Shown one piece after another: positions 1 to 6,309 of a DNA stretch of 9,056 bases. Made by a program: the position numbers and the translations under genes. The DNA comes from Candidatus Bathyarchaeota archaeon (GTDB taxonomy: Archaea > Thermoproteota > Bathyarchaeia > Bathyarchaeales > DTEX01). The first letter of the stretch is position 1. The number at the start of each line of letters is the position of its first letter. The stretch covers positions 1-9,056 of the forward strand of contig PIYJ01000052.1 of assembly GCA_003601725.1 (NCBI GenBank). Direction: 5' to 3'. The notes under the pieces are model-generated. The model was given only the letters and a program-made list of their open reading frames with translations. It was not told the DNA's origin and ran no database searches.

Positions 1-288
1 CGCCTTCTGTTCTAGACGGCATTCAACTATACGGGCTACCCGCGTCTCGCACAGAACTCATCGACGCCTATTTGCCCTTCCACCCCGCAGGACAGCCGTT
101 TCACCGTTTCCACCAAGCCTACTCGGCGACTTAGCACGCCTCAGCGTCACAGGCTTGATGGACGTTCCGTTTCTGTTCTGGAGCCAGGGCTCTCGCCCTA
201 CGCCTTGCGGCGTTGCGGTCTGTGTGGTGGGCGGAGTTTCCTCAGGCTTTTTTAGCCCGACGACCGTCCGTCAGCTCACCAGCCGTTA
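1..288 (-). ncRNA. rnpB: RNase P RNA, 3' end cut by the window edge
   Basis: Catalytic RNA of ribonuclease P, which removes 5' leaders from tRNA precursors. Read on the minus strand, the region is GC-rich and shows the conserved blocks in the right order. GAGCTGACGG then CGGTCG lies near the 5' end. A GGGC/GCCT hairpin leads directly into GAGGAAACTCCGCCC (about 229-243), the universal CR-I/P4 5' strand. Farther on come GGGCAAATAGG (about 65-75), a GCGGGTAGCCCG helix (about 30-41), ATAGTTGAATGCCG, and finally ACAGAAGGCG (1-10). The last is the CR-V/P4 3' strand, whose GGCG can pair with CCGCC of CR-I. The terminal 20-35 nt (rest of P4 and 3' sides of P2/P1) lie outside the window. The 5' end is approximate, set by a TATA box about 26 nt upstream. 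Short open frames across this region are shadows. Confidence 0.88.
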
Positions 289-308
289 TGAATAGCTGTT
301 CCATACTG

Positions 309-319
309 GATAAAGTTTT
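309..319 (-). promoter_or_regulatory. TATA box for the RNase P RNA
   Basis: The minus strand reads AAAACTTTATC here, an archaeal TATA-like element preceded by A-rich sequence that could serve as BRE. Its centre is about 26 nt from the predicted RNA 5' end near 287-289. It sits in the short gap after the stop codon of the NrdD-like gene, so rnpB probably has its own promoter, although read-through from upstream is possible because no T-run separates them. Confidence 0.5.
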
Positions 320-332
320 TGTTTTGTTTTTC

Positions 333-2573
333 TTACGTCTTTTTTGCTTGGTATCGGGCGGTTTCTCTTTTGAATTGAGTCAGCGTGTTTACTGATCCGC
401 ATATTGGGCATTTTAGTTGTTCGCCGTGCCATGTTTTTCGGCAGTTGCTGCAGTATGTTAAGGTTCGATCATACGTATAAAGCCCAATTGGGTATTGATC
501 AGTGATCTCCTTTGTTGTTGACATTAGCTCCTCGGGGGAAACATCTAGGTTGTCAAGGGAGATCTTTGCCAGGTGGCTTCCAGAGGCTAATCTGTGGAAT
601 TGTGACTCTATTTTTAAGTAGTCTTCTAGGGGCATCTCCACATGGTGGGGGACAACGTTTAAGCTTGTATAGTATGGGTTTTCTCTTTCTCCCTGCGTGA
701 GAACTGTGCCTAAACCGTATCTTTCGATGTCTAGCTGAGCAAGTCTTGTAGCAGCTTCAAAGTTAGATGGTAAACCTAAATGAAGTCTTATCCCGATCCT
801 TTTACCGTATCTGCCTACTTGGTCGGCTAGGTGGGAAACTATCTTCTCTGCGAAACTAAGTGAGTCGGGGCTTTCTTGGATTGCTTCTCCAGTCATGAAT
901 TGAACTGCTTCATTCAATCCTGCGAAGCTTAAGATTGAAAGGGAATTCTCAATCCTAAAATAATAGTCGCCTTCCTCCTTCTGTAAGAGAAGCGGTAAAA
1001 GCCCCTCGTCAGCTCTGTTCTTCATAGTTTGATGCTTGATTCTTAAGGCCGTAAGGCCTTTCTCCGCGAAGTCTTCAAGATTCTCGAAGAATCTTTCCTC
1101 CTCCTTCTCGGATTCATACGCTGCTCTTGGCAGATTCACCGTTACCTGATCCATACATCCAGTTCTAATAGTGTCGATCTCCCAATCTTCTTTCCAGTCA
1201 GCAGCGAATCTTAGTCCTGTAGCTGCGTAAGATGCGTACTCTCGAGGTTCTTGGGTGAGATTTGCGAAGTATGGAAGGCCGTGGACAGCAAGTTCATGAG
1301 CGAGATATAACAGTCTTTCTGATTCGTCATCACGAAGGGATTCTGGCCGTATCTTAATTATCACGCTTGGGTTCATGATCGGCTTATATTTTATGTTCTC
1401 CTTCAAACATTCCAAAAATATCGAGGCTAGAAGCAAGCTCTCATCTACGAAGTCGCCGTAGACTCCTACTTCCTTTCCTTTGGGACCGAAGGCTTTGCTC
1501 TCCATCAGGAAAAAGGGAACGCCGATTTCGAGGCCAAGCGAAACTCCAGTTGGCACGGTTAAATTGGCTGACGCTAGGAAGAGAGACAGCTCCTCTTTAA
1601 TCTCTTCAACTGACAGATTCTTGATGAAGGGAGCGAGGAAGACATTGATGAAGTCTAAGCCTTGTTCTGAAGATACTTCGGCAGCTGTCAACTGAAGAGT
1701 GTTGTTCAGTAGTGAGATGGCTGATCGTAGGCTCTTAGGCGTATGCATCGAGTTCATCTTTGAAAGATTATTTCTGATGATGAGTCCATGTTGGAAGAAG
1801 ACTCTTACGTCATGCATGAACGCGTTTGGCTTTAAGACCCAGCAGCCGAGATTATTGATGTGGATCTCTCCTGAGATGTGGGCATCTGCCACGTCTCTTG
1901 GCAGAGCATTGAGAAGCGCGTATTCCTCGATTACTCTTTCTCCCGCTGCCATCTGAACCTTTTCGACATCAGCGAATTTGTTGCTCATCTCCTTCAGGAG
2001 TAAAGTGACGTCATAGACTGGGAAGCCGAGACGAGTCATCTTATGGCGGTACTCTTCTAATCCTCTCTCTATTAGAATTGCATTGACGAATTCTCTAATC
2101 AGAGGAGCGGTTAGATACTTAGTTCCGAGCTTCATAAGTCGTCTCTCTGCTTCCCTTGCAACTCTTTGAGCTAGATCAACGGGGACGCTTGCTTCTCTTA
2201 CAAGGGACTCTGCGATCTTGTTTCTGTCGAATCTTTCAATTGCTAAACGAGAGGTTCTCACCAGCATATGTTCTCTATATGCGCTGTTCTCTAAGTCATC
2301 TGTGAATTCAACGAGTGTTCTGCCTAGCTCTGTGATGCGATATTTTTTTGAGCTGGGATCGGATGTTATCAAATCCATGTTGAGAAGCGTCTTCAAGTGA
2401 TAAGCGAATCTCCCCGCATCTCTACTCGGGCTTAGCTTCAAATAGTTCATTATCTCCGTGTATGAAAGTGGGCCTCGATCATACAGCAGCCTGAGAATAT
2501 TAAGCCTCAAAACTGACGCGACGGCCCTAAGAATCTTTGCACCTAATCTCCTTTTCAGGACCAAAACTCTCAC
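333..2573 (-). CDS. Winged-helix/ATP-cone/NrdD-like protein with a degenerate radical site (probable nucleotide-responsive regulator)
   Basis: A 746-aa protein with GTG start and TAA stop. Seen in order: residues about 10-95, an ArsR-like winged helix (VLRLNILRLLYDRGPLSYTE, then AYHLKTLLNMDLI and KKYRITELG); about 103-190, an ATP-cone (VRTSRLAIERFDRNKIAESL); about 200-690, an anaerobic NrdD core (SGEIHINNLG at 234-243, TGCMDQVTVNLPR at 471-483, TSLNVVPHH at 636-644); and a C-terminal zinc ribbon with C708, C711, C722, C725. In active class III reductases the ribbon is followed by an RVxGY glycyl-radical motif. Here the tail reads FKRETARYQ, with Ala739 where the radical Gly should be, and ends at once. 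The thiyl-cysteine region typical of archaeal members (SYCC-like) reads SYAAT (449-452 area), and the core's early NC pair reads N250-A251. Catalysis by the standard mechanism therefore looks impossible. No NrdG activase gene is in view. By analogy with NrdR (zinc ribbon plus ATP-cone), I infer a dNTP/ATP-sensing transcription factor. Family assignment is firm; the role is inference. Confidence 0.85.
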   Translation of the reverse strand: MRVLVLKRRLGAKILRAVASVLRLNILRLLYDRGPLSYTEIMNYLKLSPSRDAGRFAYHLKTLLNMDLITSDPSSKKYRITELGRTLVEFTDDLENSAYREHMLVRTSRLAIERFDRNKIAESLVREASVPVDLAQRVAREAERRLMKLGTKYLTAPLIREFVNAILIERGLEEYRHKMTRLGFPVYDVTLLLKEMSNKFADVEKVQMAAGERVIEEYALLNALPRDVADAHISGEIHINNLGCWVLKPNAFMHDVRVFFQHGLIIRNNLSKMNSMHTPKSLRSAISLLNNTLQLTAAEVSSEQGLDFINVFLAPFIKNLSVEEIKEELSLFLASANLTVPTGVSLGLEIGVPFFLMESKAFGPKGKEVGVYGDFVDESLLLASIFLECLKENIKYKPIMNPSVIIKIRPESLRDDESERLLYLAHELAVHGLPYFANLTQEPREYASYAATGLRFAADWKEDWEIDTIRTGCMDQVTVNLPRAAYESEKEEERFFENLEDFAEKGLTALRIKHQTMKNRADEGLLPLLLQKEEGDYYFRIENSLSILSFAGLNEAVQFMTGEAIQESPDSLSFAEKIVSHLADQVGRYGKRIGIRLHLGLPSNFEAATRLAQLDIERYGLGTVLTQGERENPYYTSLNVVPHHVEMPLEDYLKIESQFHRLASGSHLAKISLDNLDVSPEELMSTTKEITDQYPIGLYTYDRTLTYCSNCRKTWHGEQLKCPICGSVNTLTQFKRETARYQAKKT

Positions 2574-2594
2574 TACAACCTTTCAGCTCTTGGA

Positions 2595-2621
2595 ATGATC
2601 ATCCGCACTTGGAGATTTAAA
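2595..2621 (-). promoter_or_regulatory. Promoter and possible operator of the NrdD-like gene
   Basis: On the minus strand a TTTAAA box (2616-2621) would place the transcript start near 2592, giving a leader of about 18 nt. That leader has a weak ribosome site, AAAGG, seven nt before the GTG start. The perfect palindrome ATGATCAT (2595-2602) lies between the TATA box and the predicted start site, where a bound repressor would block initiation. The promoter is moderately supported; the operator reading is conjecture. Confidence 0.4.
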
Positions 2622-2720
2622 CATCATCTGTAATTGCTTTGTTAAGTGTTTCTGTTTTTTCCTTAGATGTAGATATATCTTACGATATTATTCAAGTAAG
2701 AATACGCGTTAGCTGTTTTG

Positions 2721-2879
2721 TCATTTAAGGAATAATGCAGTTAATAGATCTCCGACAAGTTGAGACCCGCTGCTTCGGAACCAAAAAGTAGCCGAGTCTG
2801 CGTAGGATTTAGCAGCCTTCTAAACAACCTCGTAGCCAAGCATCCTAATCTTCACAGGTTTATCAGCAACCACCTCCAT
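2721..2879 (-). pseudogene. Decayed DUF2080-like (transposase-associated) small gene
   Basis: From an ATG at 2879 the minus strand reads MEVVADKPVKIRMLGYEVV, then an in-frame TAG (2820-2822), then KAAKSYADSATFWF. A one-base frame change near the F/W codons continues as LVPKQRVSTCRRS. The pattern GYEVVEK..KS.A.SA...VPK.W.GKRV is, from memory, that of the short archaeal DUF2080 proteins encoded beside transposases. One nonsense change (GAG to TAG at the expected Glu) and one frameshift would explain what is seen. The original protein would have been about 50-60 aa, so most of it is present. No transposase remnant is visible nearby. The family match is by eye and could be wrong; the broken frame itself is directly seen. 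Confidence 0.45.
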
Positions 2880-2917
2880 TAAACATTATAATGAGCTGTT
2901 GCACAAAATGCAAATAG

Positions 2918-2925
2918 TTTAAATA
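2918..2925 (+). promoter_or_regulatory. TATA box of the sugar isomerase gene
   Basis: TTTAAATA centred near 2921 predicts transcription from about 2945-2948. That lies downstream of the first possible ATG (2940), so the element also argues for the later start codon at 2961. Confidence 0.5.
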
Positions 2926-2942
2926 TCTCCTCGAAAGAGATG

Positions 2943-2951
2943 AGGTGGAGG
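2943..2951 (+). promoter_or_regulatory. Ribosome binding site deciding the isomerase start
   Basis: AGGTGGAGG, complementary to the archaeal 16S 3' end (GGAGGTGAT type), ends nine nt before ATG 2961. The upstream in-frame ATG at 2940 overlaps this site and has no ribosome site of its own, so 2961 is preferred. Confidence 0.6.
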
Positions 2952-2960
2952 TTAAAGGTT

Positions 2961-4283
2961 ATGAAGAAGACCGTCGTTAGACTCATTTTTTGGGGTGTTC
3001 CTAAAGGAACTCCAATGTGGCCTACGATTAGCTTTGATACTGAAAAGAGAGCGAAGGAGATCCTTAAAATTTTAGAAGAGAATCTTCCTGACTTCAAGTT
3101 CGTCGGAGGAACGTTAATTAAGAATCTCGATGAGGCGAAGGCTCTTCTAGAGGAGATAGGAAAAGAAGGAGAAGTCTGCTCCATAATATTTCATCTCTCA
3201 AGCGGATGGTATAACGCATACAACATCATGAAGAAGCTTCCCACAGTAGTTATATGCGATCCATTTCTCTGGGGATACGCTGGAATGATTACACACTCAG
3301 TTAACCTGAGAAAGAAGGATATTAGGGGCTTTATAGTCTCCTCATCAAGTTGGGATGAAATCTTCAGAGCATTCAAGGTTATCAAGGCATACAACGCTCT
3401 ACGGGAGGCGAAGATACTCGTCATAGGGGATCATGTGCTTTCAGCTGGAAGGAAAACATACAGTGAAGCCTTAAAAAATATAGGAGCTGAGATCAAATTC
3501 TTAGACTTCAAGGAGCTAAGAGAAGAATTCGAGAATGTGGATGCTGAGGAGGTTGAAAGCCTCGTCGACGAGTTTATATCTAAAGCAAACAAGATTATTG
3601 AGCCTTCAAGAGAGGAGATAATCAAGAGTATAAGGCTTTATCGTGCAATAAAGAATCTCTGCCTAAAGTATGATGCAAGCGGCGTCACCATAGACTGTCT
3701 CGGCGGATTCTATGGAAAGAGCCTTCCAGCCTATCCATGCATAGCATTCTCACTTCTAGACGGTGAAGGCGGAGTAATGGCCGCTTGCGAATGTGACGTG
3801 GACTCATTATTAACAAAGATAGCTATGAAGGAGATAGCTGACAGACCTGGATTCATCTCGGAACCAGCCGTAGATACCAGTAGAAACGTCGCCATCTATG
3901 CTCACTGCGTTTCAAGCATACACATGAGTGGATTCTCTAATCCCCCTGAAGAATACTGGATAAGAAGCCACGCTGAAGATGATAAGGGCGCATGTGTGCA
4001 GGTTCTCTTTAAAGGAGGAATCCCAGCGACAGTTATGAAGATCATACCCTTAGAGAGAAGAATTCTCCTCCTGAAAGGGGAACTTTTGGGGCATGAAGAG
4101 ACTGAGGGGGGATGTAGAAACAAGGCGGTTGTGAAGGTTGCGGATGCTCAGAGGCTTATTGATGAGTGGCAGCATAATTGGCATAGGGTCCTCTTCTACG
4201 GAGACTGGGTTAAGGAGATAACGTGGCTGGCTAAGCTTATGGGATTCAAAGTTTTCATGGAGCCTGGGGGACAAGACACCTAA
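2961..4283 (+). CDS. L-fucose/L-arabinose isomerase-like sugar isomerase (COG2407 type)
   Basis: A 440-aa protein resembling the FucI/AraA superfamily, which interconverts aldoses and ketoses at a divalent metal site in the cytoplasm. N-terminal Rossmann-like half: VVRLIFWGVPKGTPMWP at the start, VVICDPFLWGYAG at 96-108, AKILVIGDHV at 150-159. C-terminal catalytic half: GVTIDCLGG (241-249), ACECDVDSL (275-283, with Glu277), PAVDTSRN (302-309, Asp305), YAHC (313-316), and the closing WQHNWHRVLFYGDW (403-416). The last resembles the family's GxHHxxxxYGD signature, which supplies a metal-binding His (probably H408). Length is close to the usual 430-490 aa of the shorter archaeal/bacterial group and below true FucI (about 590). 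An in-frame ATG seven codons upstream is disfavoured by the TATA and ribosome-site positions. The gene stands alone, convergent with the methyltransferase gene. Substrate is unknown: fucose, arabinose or another sugar. Confidence 0.82.
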   Translation: MKKTVVRLIFWGVPKGTPMWPTISFDTEKRAKEILKILEENLPDFKFVGGTLIKNLDEAKALLEEIGKEGEVCSIIFHLSSGWYNAYNIMKKLPTVVICDPFLWGYAGMITHSVNLRKKDIRGFIVSSSSWDEIFRAFKVIKAYNALREAKILVIGDHVLSAGRKTYSEALKNIGAEIKFLDFKELREEFENVDAEEVESLVDEFISKANKIIEPSREEIIKSIRLYRAIKNLCLKYDASGVTIDCLGGFYGKSLPAYPCIAFSLLDGEGGVMAACECDVDSLLTKIAMKEIADRPGFISEPAVDTSRNVAIYAHCVSSIHMSGFSNPPEEYWIRSHAEDDKGACVQVLFKGGIPATVMKIIPLERRILLLKGELLGHEETEGGCRNKAVVKVADAQRLIDEWQHNWHRVLFYGDWVKEITWLAKLMGFKVFMEPGGQDT

Positions 4284-4308
4284 AAATTTAGGCTTTAACT
4301 CTTTTTAG
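4280..4308. terminator. Bidirectional T-run terminator between convergent genes
   Basis: CTAAAAA (4280-4286) and TTTTTAG (4302-4308) form a 7-bp inverted repeat with a 15-nt loop. The result is a TTTTT run just after the isomerase stop on the plus strand and another on the minus strand toward the end of the methyltransferase transcript. Archaeal termination depends mainly on such T-runs. Confidence 0.5.
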
Positions 4309-4344
4309 CTTCGAGATCTCACCGCGGCATACAGAACTAGTAAT

Positions 4345-4989
4345 CTAGAATTTTCTTAAATTAAGAGCTTCAATCAAAGATATAGTCTCGAAAAAGATCT
4401 TCTCTTCATCAATTATTCTTGCCTGAAGTCTCCTTTTGCGGAATTCTCTGATTGTTTTCTCTACATCTGAGAGGCTAGATTGAACGAGGAGGATTCTTCC
4501 ATAGGGCTTCAAATATTTAGGCGCTTGCTGAATGAATCTGTCGATCACCTCTCTTCCGTCTTTCCCACCTGACCATGCATACTCAATCAAGCTTTTAGAT
4601 TCTTTCCGCTTCTCATCAGGCAGGTATGGCGCATTAAACAAGATCGTATCGAAGGTGAGATTCTCGTGGATTGGATTGAAGAGATCTCCGATGAAGATGT
4701 CGATTTTATCAGATACCCCGTTCACCTCAGCGTTAATCTTTGCGCATCTAGCTGCGTATGGATTGATATCTACAGCTACGATGTGCTTGGCCTTAGACGC
4801 GGCGAGAACAGATAGGATTCCACATCCCGTTCCCACATCGAGAATGAAACCATCAACCTTCAAATGCTTCGCGATCAAAAAAGTATCCTCAGCAGGTTCA
4901 TAAACATAATCAAAAATATAGAAGACTCTACCTGCAAATCGAATCTTCTTCGCAGATCTCAAATATTCCTCATCGCAATCTCTCTTCAA
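4345..4989 (-). CDS. HemK2/Mtq2-like archaeal methyltransferase (probable release-factor glutamine N5-methyltransferase)
   Basis: A 214-aa class I SAM-dependent methyltransferase. Motifs seen: VYEPAEDTFLI (29-39), the archaeal/eukaryotic HemK2 signature; LDVGTGCGILSVLAA (50-64), the SAM-binding motif I; VDINPYAARCAKIN (73-86), the acidic loop; FNAPYLPD (118-125), the NPPY-type catalytic motif with Ala in position two; WSGGKDGREVIDRF (139-152). Known HemK2/Mtq2 enzymes methylate the Gln of the GGQ motif in release factor 1 and work with the small zinc protein Trm112, which is not encoded here. The start is TTG, supported by GAGG seven nt upstream (4997-5000); an AATAATAT element farther up near 5036-5043 could be its TATA box. 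N-terminal residues before about 20 are less conserved. NAPY in place of NPPY occurs in related N-methyltransferases, so a different substrate cannot be excluded. Confidence 0.85.
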   Translation of the reverse strand: MKRDCDEEYLRSAKKIRFAGRVFYIFDYVYEPAEDTFLIAKHLKVDGFILDVGTGCGILSVLAASKAKHIVAVDINPYAARCAKINAEVNGVSDKIDIFIGDLFNPIHENLTFDTILFNAPYLPDEKRKESKSLIEYAWSGGKDGREVIDRFIQQAPKYLKPYGRILLVQSSLSDVEKTIREFRKRRLQARIIDEEKIFFETISLIEALNLRKF

Positions 4990-5000
4990 CGAGAAACCTC

Positions 5001-5364
5001 AATTTGACATTCAGAAGAGCTTTGAACTAAATGATATTATTCTTAAGCCTCCAATATTTCTGTTGCCTCTGAAAGGGGGATGATAACCCTTAAATCCCTC
5101 TTAAATCAAGATTTTACCGAGGCTAAAGCCTTTAGTTAACCGATGAGGATCATGCGCCTCTCTGAGATGTGATGTACGAACTGGTACCGAGGTTAACTAA
5201 AACAGGACGGTAGATGAAACAAGTATGCCTCAAAGGAAAGATTGCTGAACAATGCCAATTCAACTTCCCTCGCCTTAGAGTCTAATTGAGAAGGACATTT
5301 TGAAGACACATATGCGAGGGTCAGCGATACATGAATCTGATATTCTGATGGGTCATATACCAAA
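5001..5364. other. Intergenic stretch with no confident protein gene
   Basis: Between the methyltransferase and TIM-barrel genes there is no well-supported coding region. It holds two copies of CTTAAATC (5089-5096, 5100-5107) that look like tandem TATA boxes, two copies of TACCGAGG (5115-5122, 5185-5192) and an 11-bp inverted repeat (5131-5201), described separately. On the minus strand a frame from GTG 5309 to TAA 5193 reads SSKCPSQLDSKAREVELALF and onward for 38 codons. It has no visible ribosome site, and I treat it as unproven. Confidence 0.4.
5131..5201. repeat. 11-bp perfect inverted repeat, possible structured RNA or regulatory element
   Basis: TTTAGTTAACC (5131-5141) and GGTTAACTAAA (5191-5201) are exact reverse complements separated by 49 nt. 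The loop contains two smaller potential helices, GAGG/CCTC (5145-5148 with 5157-5160) and GTAC/GTAC (5174-5177 with 5184-5187), and the downstream arm is followed directly by ACA (5202-5204). The tandem TATA-like boxes at 5089 and 5100 would start a plus-strand transcript at about 5116-5130, just before the first arm. A single-hairpin H/ACA guide RNA fits in size and ACA placement, but I could not build a convincing upper stem or K-turn. The repeat is certain; its function is not known. Confidence 0.55.
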
Positions 5365-5390
5365 CTTTATAAGTTCGAAAACTTTTAAAC
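5365..5390 (+). promoter_or_regulatory. TATA elements of the TIM-barrel gene
   Basis: CTTTATAAG (5365-5373) and CTTTTAAAC (5382-5390) are two candidate TATA boxes. The first predicts a start near 5395, leaving room for the GGTG ribosome site at 5411-5414 before ATG 5421. The second would give an almost leaderless message near 5411. Confidence 0.5.
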
Positions 5391-5420
5391 CATGCCAACT
5401 CAGATCCAGTGGTGTTAAGG

Positions 5421-6305
5421 ATGTATGTGTCAATAAGAGACTTCGCAGTTCTGTGGCTTGGATATAAAGAAGTTATCTCGGGAGTTAAGGACCTTGGAAT
5501 CGAAGGATTCGAATTATACGTCGGAAGAAACTTGAAGGGCGAAATATATAGGGACATGGAAGTGGTGGTCTCCTCTGGCTTTGATGTCTCGACGGAGGAG
5601 AAGAGGAAAAGATTCGCTGAAAAACTCGAGTCTGAAGGCGTCAAAGTGTGTGCCATACTCGTGGAGAACGACTTCGGAAGGGAGGACGCTGAAGCTGAGA
5701 TAAAGTGGGTTGTAGACGCTTGCAAGGTAGCTCAAGAAATAGGCGTCAACGTTGTTAGGATAAACTCAGTTATGAGAGTCAAGCCAGACGTCCCGGAGGA
5801 GAATTATGTCAAGAGGACAGTTGGATGTGTCAAGGAGATACTGAAAAGAACAAGTGACTTAGAAGTCTCGCTTGCAATGGAGAACCACGGTTTCATAGGA
5901 AACAAGAGAGAGTTCATTTCAAAAATCTTAGAGGAGGTAAACTCGGAGAGGATGGGACTAACGCTTGACACTGGGAACTTCTACTGGTATGGATATCCCC
6001 TAGCTGAGGTTTATGAGATAATAGACTCTTTCGCCTCCTACGTGAAGCACACGCATCTTAAAAACCTGAAATTCAGCGTTGAACGTCGAAATGTGATGAG
6101 GAAGCCCGGCGAGGGATGGCCAAAGACGGCTGCGCCGCTCTATGAGGGCGACATAGATCTAGGGCGCATAGTGGAATCCCTTAGAAAAGCTGGTTATGAT
6201 GGAGACTTAACGATAGAGGATGAGTCCTTAGGAAACTACAAGCCTGAAGAGAGATTAACAATAATTAAGAAAGACATTGAGCATGTAAAGAGCTTGCTTC
6301 CGTGA
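5421..6305 (+). CDS. TIM-barrel sugar phosphate isomerase/epimerase (AP endonuclease 2 / IolE-like fold, COG1082)
   Basis: A 294-aa protein of the xylose-isomerase-like TIM-barrel superfamily. Metal-site motifs appear at the expected strand ends: VSLAMENHG (Glu154), MGLTLDTGN (Asp183), YVKHTHLKN (His210, His212) and LTIEDES (Glu266), plus NVVRINS near residue 113 and GYDGDLTIEDE near the C terminus, where the family usually has GYDGxxxIE. Members are sugar or keto-inositol isomerases, epimerases and dehydratases; true endonuclease IV has a longer set of His ligands, which is absent here. ATG 5421 is chosen because GGTG (5411-5414), matching the 16S anti-SD, lies six nt upstream. An in-frame GTG at 5409 would add four residues. 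The stop is 4 bp from that of the convergent PIG-L gene. Substrate cannot be deduced; sugar chemistry is likely, given its neighbours. Confidence 0.82.
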   Translation: MYVSIRDFAVLWLGYKEVISGVKDLGIEGFELYVGRNLKGEIYRDMEVVVSSGFDVSTEEKRKRFAEKLESEGVKVCAILVENDFGREDAEAEIKWVVDACKVAQEIGVNVVRINSVMRVKPDVPEENYVKRTVGCVKEILKRTSDLEVSLAMENHGFIGNKREFISKILEEVNSERMGLTLDTGNFYWYGYPLAEVYEIIDSFASYVKHTHLKNLKFSVERRNVMRKPGEGWPKTAAPLYEGDIDLGRIVESLRKAGYDGDLTIEDESLGNYKPEERLTIIKKDIEHVKSLLP

Positions 6306-6309
6306 CCCT

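Noticed and set aside
213..395. Plus-strand 60-codon open frame over the left end.
   Set aside because: It runs antisense through the RNase P RNA and the 3' end of the NrdD-like gene and has no ribosome site.
2940..2960. Upstream ATG as start of the sugar isomerase.
   Set aside because: It overlaps the ribosome site and lies before the transcript start predicted from the TATA box.
5138..5190. Possible C/D box guide RNA (GATGA, CTGA, GTGATG, CTGG motifs in order).
   Set aside because: The boxes are imperfect, and the spacer between the second C-like and D-like boxes is about six nt, too short for a guide.
5321..5725. A 134-codon minus-strand open frame.
   Set aside because: It is antisense to the TIM-barrel gene, is rich in Ser/Thr as shadows commonly are, and has no family features.
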